Origin: a virus
Length of the DNA: 22,838 bases
Strand: one strand, 5' to 3'
Virus record (IMG/VR): IMGVR_UViG_3300027816_000429
Coordinates: 1 to 22,838 of that record
Of the stretch, positions 1-4,788 are shown one piece after another. Both the position numbers and the translations under genes were made by a program. Within the stretch, counting starts at the first letter, position 1. Every line of letters begins with the position of its first letter. The notes beneath the pieces were generated by a model. It did no database searches, was not told the origin of the DNA, and saw only the letters and a program-made list of their open reading frames with translations.

Positions 1-148
1 GTCTATCAGGTTGGATTTCCCTGTATCTTGTTACTGCACGTTCTATCGCTTCCCATTTACTTTCTGCAAGCACTTGGAAGTGATGGGTTGCTGTACCACA
101 ATTTGTGGTATAAGTAACCTCTAATCGATAAACTTTCTTGTCTGCCAT
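1..148 (-). CDS. Hypothetical phage protein, partial (N-terminal 49 codons)
   Basis: An open frame on the minus strand starts with ATG at 148 and runs off the left edge, so only its N-terminal 49 residues are visible. It begins MADKKVYRLEVTY and continues with a Cys, paired His residues and the stretch ESKWEAIERAV. The alternating pattern at the start looks like a beta strand followed by a helix, as in many small phage proteins that begin with a modified-residue or DNA-end-binding fold, but I do not recognise the family. The start is supported by the intergenic cassette just upstream: hairpin, T-tract and TTTAAATAATTAC leader directly before ATG, exactly as for the gene starting at 1201. No function is proposed. 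Confidence 0.6.
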   Translation of the reverse strand, partial: MADKKVYRLEVTYTTNCGTATHHFQVLAESKWEAIERAVTRYREIQPDR

Positions 149-160
149 AGTAATTATTTA

Positions 161-186
161 AAGAAAAAAGGGGAAGCTATCCCCTT
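161..186 (-). terminator. Hairpin plus T-tract between the genes at 201-371 and 1-148
   Basis: Read on the minus strand, a 7-bp stem AAGGGGA/TCCCCTT (plus-strand arms 168-174 and 180-186) encloses a 5-nt loop. It is followed by TTTTCTTT and then the AAATAATTAC leader of the next gene. This has the form of a Rho-independent terminator, although an RNA-processing hairpin would look the same. Confidence 0.7.
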
Positions 187-200
187 ATGCGGTAGGCAAT

Positions 201-371
201 TTACGATATACGATTATTCGTGTTACCTATGTTCTTTAGTGGTATGGCATCAATGAGCTCGCCATTAAGCGCATATATACGCTTAACGTGCTTATTGTTG
301 CTATACCTTACTATGGCAGTAATTACCCAATTACCATCCATCTTCACTGTCTTAATTTCAAGTGTCTTCAT
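201..371 (-). CDS. Small hypothetical protein, 56 aa
   Basis: ATG at 371 opens a 56-residue frame that ends at TAA (201-203). The product starts MKTLEIKTVKMDGNWVITA and ends IGNTNNRIS. It is basic, with no membrane segment or cysteine motif, and alternation of hydrophobic residues suggests a small beta-rich fold (WVITAIV, RIYALNGELI). I do not recognise the family. The start fits the local pattern: an AT-only leader of about 20 nt (AATTTAAATCAT) lies before the ATG, and the gene is followed by a hairpin at 161-186. Coding is supported by the tight fit between the flanking leader and terminator rather than by homology. Confidence 0.6.
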   Translation of the reverse strand: MKTLEIKTVKMDGNWVITAIVRYSNNKHVKRIYALNGELIDAIPLKNIGNTNNRIS

Positions 372-605
372 ATGATTTAAATTAAATTAATTAAAAAAAT
401 AAAGGGATAATAATCAATGAGTTATGCATCATTACTTAAAGCAAAGGATTATGTTGAGATTGGTTGGTCTCTGAGTAGTACCACTATGTGAGTAGTACAG
501 CTCCTGTTGTTCTCCTCCTCCTCTGTGTGTGATGATAGTAACTAATCTTACAGAGACAAAGAGAAATTATGTGGAGATTGGATGTCCCCACATAACTTGC
601 ATTGG
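372..605. other. Non-coding stretch, possible decayed gene slot
   Basis: These 234 bases have no credible frame on either strand. The left end (391-408) is identical over 18 nt to 2216-2233, the T-tract and hairpin arm of another intergenic cassette, but here the second hairpin arm is missing. The sequence ATGATAGTAAC at 532-542 recurs at 2518-2528 and 3857-3867, also between minus-strand genes. A 9-nt direct repeat GAGTAGTAC lies at 473-481 and 490-498. On the minus strand there is a purine run (AGGAGGAGGAG). The flanks look like two cassette ends around a lost gene. Confidence 0.45.
567..595 (-). terminator. Possible terminator hairpin after the small membrane protein gene
   Basis: Inverted repeat TTATGTGG (567-574) and CCACATAA (588-595), 8 bp with a 13-nt loop. 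On the minus strand it lies 11 nt after the stop codon of the gene at 606-761 and is followed by TTTCTCTTTGTCTCT, a T-rich but interrupted tail. The position fits a terminator; the large loop and broken T-tract make it weaker than the others in this arm. Confidence 0.45.
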
Positions 606-761
606 TTAGTTCTTTATGAGCATAGGAGCTAGCATGCATGCCCAAAATCCTGTTGATGCTAGAATTGAGTGGTACACGTGTACACCCATTGACATCAACA
701 CACCCATTGCTACACCTAGTGTAGCTGTGGCTATTACATAGCCTAATACTTGTTTCTTCAT
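606..761 (-). CDS. Small membrane protein, 51 aa
   Basis: ATG at 761 gives a 51-residue product beginning MKKQVLGYVIATATLGVAM and ending MLAPMLIKN. Residues 5-25 form a clear hydrophobic, small-residue-rich helix, and residues about 32-48 form a second hydrophobic segment with a Cys near its middle. Lys residues at both ends suggest both termini face the cytoplasm. Phages often encode such two-helix peptides as lysis-timing, superinfection or membrane-modifying factors, but nothing here picks one out. The start is preceded by TTTAAATAAGTAGAT, the usual leader of this arm, and by the hairpin at 782-800. Confidence 0.6.
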   Translation of the reverse strand: MKKQVLGYVIATATLGVAMGVLMSMGVHVYHSILASTGFWACMLAPMLIKN

Positions 762-781
762 ATCTACTTATTTAAAAAGAA

Positions 782-800
782 AGAGGGTATGTAACCCTCT
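782..800 (-). terminator. Hairpin plus T-tract between the genes at 806-1201 and 606-761
   Basis: Perfect 7-bp inverted repeat AGAGGGT (782-788) and ACCCTCT (794-800) with a 5-nt loop. On the minus strand it is followed by TTCTTTTTAAATAAG, a T-tract that merges into the leader of the next gene. It begins 5 nt after the stop codon of the upstream gene. Confidence 0.8.
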
Positions 801-805
801 AATCT

Positions 806-1201
806 TTATGCTTGCTGAAAGCATTTGTGTTTGAAGTAAGATATCTTCTTTACAGTACCATCTTCTTGAGGTATGTCTTCAGATATTCTCTCACTAAAAG
901 CATACAATATAGCATTCTTGTGTAGAGAGGTCATTGACACCTTACCTAGAATATATTGAAATGCTTGTGAGCCACCAGGCTGTACAAGAACAGCGTTTTC
1001 ACTACGCGCAATCTCGTGCATGTCTTTAGCATGCAGTAGTAGATCGTCGTAGTTATCACTGCAGTTGTTCAAGAACTCCTGTGTTGAAGGGTAGATATCA
1101 CTAAGATATACTAAGTTACCCTCCATTCCCCATGCAGACTTAAGTTCTGCTAACTGCTCAGCACTTGGGGTATGTACTGAGCACCAAATGAATTTTTTCA
1201 T
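806..1201 (-). CDS. Csx20/ring-nuclease-like protein, candidate viral antagonist of cyclic-oligonucleotide signalling
   Basis: 131 residues. Motifs in order: a short N-terminal strand ending in His10, then SAEQLAELK (13-21); VYL (31-33); a helical middle; LVQPGGSQAF (72-81); LYAFSER (99-105); DGTVKK (114-119); FKHKCF (123-128). This order resembles what I recall of Csx20, a small protein from type III CRISPR loci with a His/Thr start, a central LVQGDFGA-like strand-loop, a YATTxR-like strand and an FKHVxFR-like end. Some Csx20-type proteins are reported to degrade cyclic oligoadenylates. Function here is inferred from pattern memory only. If right, the protein would act in the host cytoplasm to remove a CRISPR second messenger. 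It could instead belong to a related phage family of unknown role. The start has the standard TTTAAATAATTACT leader, and a strong hairpin follows the stop. Confidence 0.45.
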   Translation of the reverse strand: MKKFIWCSVHTPSAEQLAELKSAWGMEGNLVYLSDIYPSTQEFLNNCSDNYDDLLLHAKDMHEIARSENAVLVQPGGSQAFQYILGKVSMTSLHKNAILYAFSERISEDIPQEDGTVKKISYFKHKCFQQA

Positions 1202-1220
1202 AGTAATTATTTAAAGAAAG

Positions 1221-1240
1221 AAAGGGACTTACGTCCCCTT
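1221..1240 (-). terminator. Hairpin with GUAA loop plus T-tract
   Basis: Minus-strand reading: AAGGGGAC, loop GTAA, GTCCCTTT (arms 1233-1240 and 1221-1228; 8 pairs including one G-U). Then CTTTCTTTAAATAATTAC leads to the ATG at 1201. The loop is of GNRA type. It starts 3 nt after the stop of the gene at 1244-1744. Confidence 0.8.
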
Positions 1241-1243
1241 CAA

Positions 1244-1744
1244 TTACTTCTCGATGTGCCCATCAATCCAATCTTGCATATCCCACAACGTAAGGTCTGA
1301 CTGCAAGAACTTCTCAAGGAAGTTATTGTGTTCAGCAATACGTCTCATGATGAATACATCATCGATAAACTCCCAACGTCTTAGCTGTATCATAGCAACC
1401 TTATACATCTCACTCGTTGGGCTTATGTTACCTGAATAGTAATCAGGTCCATCGTTGGATGTAACAATGTTGGCAGATATACGCCACACAGATCCTGTTG
1501 GCATCCTTGAGTCTATATGTATACCAATGTCTACTACACTACCATCTTTCAATGTGTAGTTAGGTAGTATTGGATAACAATAGTCCCAATTAGGATGATA
1601 CGGATAGGCTAGGTGATTGTAGTTGTCTTCAATCTTACCTGCCACATTGCGTAGTTTCCACAATCCCTCATTGATATGAGGATAGCACTCCACCAACTTA
1701 TCCATACACTTACGGATAGTCTTCTTTGTAAATGACTTTTTCAT
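1244..1744 (-). CDS. Hypothetical phage protein, 166 aa
   Basis: The product starts MKKSFTKKTIRKCMDKLVE and ends DMQDWIDGHIEK. It has a basic helical N-terminus (1-30), a Tyr/Pro/Trp-rich middle (YPYHPNWDYCYPILPNY, about 47-63), a strand-rich section with VVDIGIHID and SVWRISANIV, and a C-terminal helical part with paired Arg residues (QLRRW, MRR). No membrane segment and no recognised catalytic motif. The aromatic middle and strand-rich centre suggest a compact alpha/beta binding protein, but I do not know the family. The start is supported by the TTTAAATAATTATT leader directly before ATG and by the hairpin upstream at 1765-1780; the next hairpin lies immediately after its stop. Confidence 0.7.
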   Translation of the reverse strand: MKKSFTKKTIRKCMDKLVECYPHINEGLWKLRNVAGKIEDNYNHLAYPYHPNWDYCYPILPNYTLKDGSVVDIGIHIDSRMPTGSVWRISANIVTSNDGPDYYSGNISPTSEMYKVAMIQLRRWEFIDDVFIMRRIAEHNNFLEKFLQSDLTLWDMQDWIDGHIEK

Positions 1745-1764
1745 AATAATTATTTAAAAAAATA

Positions 1765-1780
1765 AGGGGATTGCTCCCCT
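1765..1780 (-). terminator. Hairpin with GCAA loop plus T-tract
   Basis: Minus-strand reading: AGGGGA, loop GCAA, TCCCCT (arms 1775-1780 and 1765-1770), then TATTTTTTTAAATAATTATT and the ATG at 1744. The loop is a GNRA tetraloop. It starts 6 nt after the stop of the gene at 1787-2188. Confidence 0.8.
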
Positions 1781-1786
1781 CATTCA

Positions 1787-2188
1787 TTACAAATCAATCG
1801 CAAGATATACTTCGCTTAATGTATTTAAGTTAATTGTCTTAGTAATAACACTTTTGTAAGTGTCCTCATCAATTTTGTTTATTACTACGACAAACAAAGA
1901 GTAGTCTTTGTACATAAACTTTTCATTAAAATACCAAAGTACAGTACCAGTATCATCATACCCGTTATCAAAGAACAATCCTTTAGGTGATGTACCTTCA
2001 ATCCATAGTCTATCAAATTGAGTGTCATCATAGTCTTTCTGAGTTCGCATATCAAAACGGTTGTGTAGTAAGAACAGCCTCACTTCATGTTTTGGATTCA
2101 CAAGATTCGCTACTTGATACTTCTCAATGATGGCTCTAACAGTGTTGATTGCTGTTACTTCCTGCGCATTTTCTAAATAAGTTTTCAT
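1787..2188 (-). CDS. Hypothetical phage protein, 133 aa
   Basis: The product runs from MKTYLENAQEVTAINTVRA to LSEVYLAIDL. The N-terminal third is a likely amphipathic helix; the rest alternates between strands (VRLFLLHNRF, TVLWYFNEKF, SLFVVVINKI) and short charged turns (TQKDYDDTQFD). The final residues again form a strand. No cysteines, no membrane helix and no catalytic signature that I recognise; the size and layout fit a small alpha/beta phage protein. The ATG at 2188 is preceded by a longer leader than its neighbours (TTTAAATAAGTATTAATTAAAAAC followed by AATTAGTC), and that second AT-rich part is shared with the gene starting at 2464. Confidence 0.7.
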   Translation of the reverse strand: MKTYLENAQEVTAINTVRAIIEKYQVANLVNPKHEVRLFLLHNRFDMRTQKDYDDTQFDRLWIEGTSPKGLFFDNGYDDTGTVLWYFNEKFMYKDYSLFVVVINKIDEDTYKSVITKTINLNTLSEVYLAIDL

Positions 2189-2226
2189 GACTAATTGTTT
2201 TTAATTAATACTTATTTAAAAAAATA

Positions 2227-2242
2227 AAGGGATTTCTCCCTT
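2227..2242 (-). terminator. Hairpin with GAAA loop plus T-tract
   Basis: Minus-strand reading: AAGGGA, loop GAAA, TCCCTT (arms 2237-2242 and 2227-2232), then TATTTTTTTAAATAAG. The loop is a GNRA tetraloop. Positioned 12 nt after the stop of the gene at 2255-2464. Confidence 0.8.
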
Positions 2243-2254
2243 CATTTCTACATG

Positions 2255-2464
2255 TTACTCCATATCCATTTCTTTACGTCTAGTTATTTCATCTTGTATG
2301 AGTATGTTAAGTTCATCTAACTTAGACAGTTCATACATGAGTTCTGATCTACTTGATTCGATCTCTAGTAGTCTGTTGTACAGCTTATCCATTTCTTCTT
2401 GTGTTACGAACTCATAGTTCAACAGTTCTTCTGCAGGCAGACCTTGGATTTGTTCTTTTGTCAT
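2255..2464 (-). CDS. Small acidic coiled-coil protein, 69 aa
   Basis: The product starts MTKEQIQGLPAEELLNYEF and ends RRKEMDME. After a short N-terminal segment with an LPAEEL turn, residues about 20-65 form one long predicted helix with hydrophobic residues spaced three and four apart (LYNRLLEIE, LMYELSKLDELNILI), so a coiled-coil dimer or a helical adaptor is likely. It is rich in Glu and lacks Cys and Trp. I do not recognise the family. The ATG at 2464 follows the leader TTAAATAATTATTAATTAAAACC, whose first half matches the leaders of its neighbours. Confidence 0.7.
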   Translation of the reverse strand: MTKEQIQGLPAEELLNYEFVTQEEMDKLYNRLLEIESSRSELMYELSKLDELNILIQDEITRRKEMDME

Positions 2465-2504
2465 GATTACATGGTTTTAATTAATAATTATTTAAGAATA
2501 AAAA

Positions 2505-2535
2505 GGGACACGTCACTATGATAGTAACGTATCCC
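2505..2535 (-). terminator. Strong 13-bp hairpin plus T-tract
   Basis: Plus-strand arms 2505-2517 and 2523-2535 pair over 13 positions, with two G-U pairs, around the loop ATGAT. On the minus strand the stem is followed by TTTTTATTCTTAAATAATTA. It is the longest stem of the arm. It contains the 11-mer ATGATAGTAAC (2518-2528) that also occurs at 532-542 and 3857-3867. Confidence 0.85.
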
Positions 2536-2542
2536 TGTAGGG

Positions 2543-3754
2543 TTAGAATGGCAGTAGCGCAGCTATGTCATCAGGTCCAAGGTATGGTGGCAACTCAACG
2601 TTGTTCACAAGCCTCTCATGCTTGAACCACTCTTGCACAACATCTTCATTTAGCCATTGCTCAACGATGTTACGTTGTGTATCACTACATCTACCATTGT
2701 GCACTATGTGCATTTGCTGTATGATGTAGCGTGAGCCATCATAATTTGGCTGTATAGCTAGGCTAAATGGCTTATCACCAAAGGTGCAGTGGAAGTGGAA
2801 GACGTTACGATTCTTAGCACTGTCAAGGTAGTTGTAGATACAATGGTTCATTATACTACCTTCATTCCACAAGCGCTTATTATCAGCAATCAACTCCATG
2901 CCTGGCATCAGTGGACAAGGCTGAGAGTATGGATACTCTATCAACTCCATTAACATGAGATGCTTCTCACGTACAAGACGCGATAGCTTAGTATGTTCAG
3001 CCTTAAGTCTGGCTACTGACCATGTGTGGTCTATCTTCACATTTAGCTGATGACATTCCATAGTGATGTCAGGGCAATGCATGAATTGTCTCCACTCATA
3101 AGGCATTTTACCATTGTTGTGAACATACTGTATTAATCTTTCAGGATTAACATCAGTAGCGCATGCTTGCAACAGCTCATCTAGTACACTACCGTATTCA
3201 CCATTGACATAGGTATCTAACAATATGTTAGTATACTTAGCCAACTTGAGGTGACGATACTTACCTGAGTAAGTAAGGTAGTGTTTCATCAGTTGCTTAG
3301 GGTTGGTAACCTTGCCTTTGATGACACGTGTGAACGACGCAGGAGTGAGCAGTGACAACAATGGATAGTAACCATTTTTGCCATATGCTAGCAACCACTC
3401 ACAGCCTAGCTCTTTCACTATAGCTACCATAGCATCAGTATAGATACTTGCCATCGTGAAGCCTTTCCACATCTTAACACCATCAGGTGTGATGTGCATG
3501 CCACCCGCTAAGCTTTGCTTTGTGAATACCTTACCTGATGTATTGTTCATCATCAGCTTGTGGCTATTCACTGCGTAAGTGATGCTGTTATCATCATTCA
3601 CACGTGCAGTGATCGTAGTGAATGAACCTTTGTGTAGGTAGTTCACAACGTCCTTGGCAAAGAACTTGAATCTTTGCACGTCTGCAGGTAGTTGTTGAAC
3701 AGCTTTAACTTGGTCGATGTAGTGCTGACCTTGCACATAAAGTAACTTCTTCAT
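2543..3754 (-). CDS. PcfJ-like phage protein, 403 aa
   Basis: The C-terminal half carries the pattern I associate with PcfJ-like proteins: LWNEGSIMNHC (His304-Cys305) followed by a Tyr/Leu helix, a strand block (VFHFHC), then a strand ending in IIQQM and an NG turn. PcfJ-like proteins occur in plasmids, mobile elements and phages and have no settled biochemical role. The N-terminal half has helical, basic segments and several His and Trp residues. The chain ends DDIAALLPF, an acidic-hydrophobic tail like that of the next gene upstream. A longer frame reaches 3829, but its first codons lie inside the hairpin of the upstream gene (3820-3839), so I chose the ATG at 3754, which gives MKKLLYVQGQ. 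It is the largest gene of the left arm. Confidence 0.6.
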   Translation of the reverse strand: MKKLLYVQGQHYIDQVKAVQQLPADVQRFKFFAKDVVNYLHKGSFTTITARVNDDNSITYAVNSHKLMMNNTSGKVFTKQSLAGGMHITPDGVKMWKGFTMASIYTDAMVAIVKELGCEWLLAYGKNGYYPLLSLLTPASFTRVIKGKVTNPKQLMKHYLTYSGKYRHLKLAKYTNILLDTYVNGEYGSVLDELLQACATDVNPERLIQYVHNNGKMPYEWRQFMHCPDITMECHQLNVKIDHTWSVARLKAEHTKLSRLVREKHLMLMELIEYPYSQPCPLMPGMELIADNKRLWNEGSIMNHCIYNYLDSAKNRNVFHFHCTFGDKPFSLAIQPNYDGSRYIIQQMHIVHNGRCSDTQRNIVEQWLNEDVVQEWFKHERLVNNVELPPYLGPDDIAALLPF

Positions 3755-3819
3755 GACTATATGAATTAGTTGAGTAGACAGTGATTCTATCAAGGCAATC
3801 ACACATTCCTTAAAAAAAC

Positions 3820-3839
3820 AAAGGGACAAATGTCCCCTT
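3820..3839 (-). terminator. Hairpin plus T-tract after the Cys-rich protein gene
   Basis: Minus-strand reading: AAGGGGAC, loop ATTT, GTCCCTTT (arms 3832-3839 and 3820-3827), then GTTTTTTTAAGG. A second small stem, GATAG/CTATC (3859-3872), lies between it and the stop codon. This hairpin decides against the long form of the downstream gene. It is the only junction of the arm without a TTTAAATAA leader right after the T-tract. Confidence 0.75.
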
Positions 3840-3870
3840 GCTTTGCTGTGTGATGCATGATAGTAACCTA

Positions 3871-4230
3871 TCAGAATGGCAGGTCATCATCATCATCTGT
3901 GGTATCATCAGTTGGGTTACATAACTTATTGTATGTAGCATCACTGATAAAGCCATATCTACGAAGCGTGTCTGCATCAAGGTGATCAACACAACCATCG
4001 CAGAATAGCTGATGAGCATATGCTACGCATGTGCCATAAGTTCCACCCTCATCACTGTAGTCTACATCCCAGATACCAAGTACAGTTGTGTCCATTTCTT
4101 GACAGCAAATGCACTTACCTGATAGGTGAAGATCCATTTGGTGAGAGTCTAGTAGTGTTATCACATCCTTGATGTGTTCTACACTTTGACCTTGAGCGTT
4201 AGCTCTGCTGATGAACTCTTGTATCATCAT
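3871..4230 (-). CDS. Cys-rich zinc-binding-like protein with SSB-like acidic C-terminal tail, 119 aa
   Basis: Residues 1-36 are helical (EHIKDVITLLDSH). Two cysteine knuckles follow, CICC at 40-43 and CDGC at 77-80, with Cys68 between them, as in zinc-ribbon folds. Between the knuckles is a strand section with GIWDVDY and a Gly-rich turn. The last twelve residues are almost all Asp and end DLPF. That ending is the hallmark of bacterial SSB tails, which recruit replication and repair proteins, but there is no OB-fold, so this is not SSB itself. I infer a small adaptor that binds SSB partners or competes with SSB for them. The start at 4230 has two adjacent ATG codons (MM), so it could begin one codon later. 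Confidence 0.6.
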   Translation of the reverse strand: MMIQEFISRANAQGQSVEHIKDVITLLDSHQMDLHLSGKCICCQEMDTTVLGIWDVDYSDEGGTYGTCVAYAHQLFCDGCVDHLDADTLRRYGFISDATYNKLCNPTDDTTDDDDDLPF

Positions 4231-4290
4231 AGTAAACGTTGGCGATTTAACCTATACCATCTAGCCAAAGGTTGTTATTTAAAAAGAAAA

Positions 4291-4306
4291 AGGGACTGTC
4301 GCCCCT
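4291..4306 (-). terminator. Hairpin plus T-tract after the 31-aa gene
   Basis: Minus-strand reading: AGGGGC, loop GACA, GTCCCT (arms 4301-4306 and 4291-4296; one G-U), then TTTTCTTTTTAAATAAC. It lies 8 nt after the stop of the gene at 4315-4410. About 45 nt then separate it from the ATG at 4230, the longest leader among the regular cassettes. Confidence 0.75.
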
Positions 4307-4314
4307 CTTGTGTG

Positions 4315-4410
4315 TCATCTCTTCACTGTATCAGTGCAATGACAGTTGCCTAAGTAAATCATCGACTTACATACAGGACATTTTTCGAAATACTTAAATG
4401 TATAACCCAT
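4315..4410 (-). CDS. Zinc-knuckle micro-protein, 31 aa
   Basis: A 31-residue product starting MGYTFKYFEKCPVCKSM and ending CHCTDTVKR. It has a CPVC knuckle (11-14) and a second Cys-His-Cys cluster (23-25), giving one plausible four-ligand zinc site. A longer frame upstream (to 4545) is less likely because it would include the T-tract and hairpin at 4421-4455; the ATG at 4410 instead has the usual leader TTTAAATAAATATATT. It is the first gene of the left arm, next to the divergent control region. Peptides of this kind can be transcription or nuclease modulators, but no function can be read from the sequence. Confidence 0.55.
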   Translation of the reverse strand: MGYTFKYFEKCPVCKSMIYLGNCHCTDTVKR

Positions 4411-4432
4411 AATATATTTATTTAAAAACAAA

Positions 4433-4455
4433 AAGGGACGAAGTATAATACCCTT
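4433..4455 (-). terminator. Weak hairpin plus T-tract, first cassette of the left arm
   Basis: Minus-strand arms AAGGG and CCCTT (plus strand 4451-4455 and 4433-4437) with a 13-nt loop, followed by TTTTGTTTTTAAATAAATATATT and the ATG at 4410. It has the same layout as the other cassettes although no gene is evident upstream, so it may act as a leader attenuator or end a non-coding transcript from the divergent region. Confidence 0.4.
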
Positions 4456-4592
4456 ATATAACAAAACTTGCGTCATACATAGATAAGAAAGACGACAGCT
4501 CGCACGCAGTGCACAGATAGATTGAATGATGATTGAGTGTAGCACATCAAAAGATTATGAAGAGATCATGTTAAGCCCATCATGCAAACTTC

Positions 4593-4609
4593 CACAGCCG
4601 AAGGCTGTG
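4593..4609. other. Perfect 7-bp stem-loop
   Basis: CACAGCC (4593-4599), loop GAA, GGCTGTG (4603-4609). On the plus strand it is followed by CTTTTCTTCC, so it could end a short plus-strand transcript; on the minus strand no T-tract follows. Its neighbours on the right are the palindrome at 4632-4641 and the nested GC-rich stem. Confidence 0.6.
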
Positions 4610-4648
4610 CTTTTCTTCCAGTAAAATCATAGCAAGCTTGCCACTTCA

Positions 4649-4703
4649 TGGGGGGTAGCCCCAAGCTGCTGAGCTGGCGGGGCTGGCTGCTGTAGGGCCC
4701 CCA
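4649..4703. other. GC-rich nested stem-loop, candidate structured RNA or origin element
   Basis: An outer stem TGGGGG (4649-4654) pairs with CCCCCA (4698-4703). Inside it AGCCCC (4657-4662) pairs with GGGGCT (4679-4684), and inside that an AGCT/AGCT pair flanks GCTG. The 55-nt element is the most GC-rich stretch of the window and has no coding frame. It could be a folded RNA, a replication or packaging signal, or a protein-binding site. No known RNA family was recognised, and it does not fold as a tRNA. Confidence 0.4.
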
Positions 4704-4776
4704 CCCACACTCTAATACACTAAAAATGCATATACCCATGACCTACACTCTTACATAATGTGTGTCTAAAAAGGCG

Positions 4777-4784
4777 TATATTTG
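4777..4784 (+). promoter_or_regulatory. TATATTTG, Bacteroidetes-type -7 box 4 nt before a start codon
   Basis: Exact match to the Bacteroidetes -7 consensus TAnnTTTG, followed by GGGT and then ATG at 4789. No clear -33 TTG lies at the usual spacing. The same box-to-ATG arrangement occurs at 5836 and 5984. If active it would start transcription at or next to the ATG. Confidence 0.4.
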
Positions 4785-4788
4785 GGGT

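Larger units (their letters stand above)
4411..4788. promoter_or_regulatory. Divergent intergenic region with clustered inverted repeats
   Basis: About 380 bases between the leftward and rightward gene arms hold no frame longer than a few dozen codons that I would defend. Contents: a weak hairpin cassette (4433-4455), a perfect 7-bp stem with a 3-nt loop (4593-4609), a 10-bp palindrome GCAAGCTTGC (4632-4641), a GC-rich nested stem-loop (4649-4703) and a TATATTTG box (4777-4784). The GC-rich patch contrasts with the AT-rich surroundings. The region should contain the control signals for both arms and is a candidate for an origin or a non-coding RNA. Confidence 0.5.

Noticed and set aside
473-498. 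CRISPR-like repeat
   Set aside because: Only two 9-nt copies of GAGTAGTAC 17 nt apart; no array and no cas genes.
372-605. Minus-strand open stretch with AGGAGGAGGAG as a possible gene with Shine-Dalgarno
   Set aside because: No ATG at a suitable distance, only a short GTG frame, and other genes here do not use Shine-Dalgarno sites.
1254-1439. Plus-strand frame of 61 codons
   Set aside because: It lies antisense within the 166-aa gene, with no leader or motif support.
3755-3829. N-terminal extension of the PcfJ-like gene (25 extra residues)
   Set aside because: It would start inside the hairpin and T-tract that ends the upstream gene; MKKLLYVQGQ at 3754 is a better start.
3871-4230. Single-stranded DNA-binding protein, from the acidic DLPF tail
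   Set aside because: No OB-fold pattern; the body has cysteine knuckles instead, so only the tail resembles SSB.
4411-4545. Longer form of the 31-aa zinc-knuckle gene
   Set aside because: The extension runs through a hairpin and T-tract leader of the type found at every other start in the arm, and its sequence has no plausible domain.
4649-4703. tRNA gene in the GC-rich element
   Set aside because: No cloverleaf, anticodon arm or T-arm sequence could be fitted on either strand.
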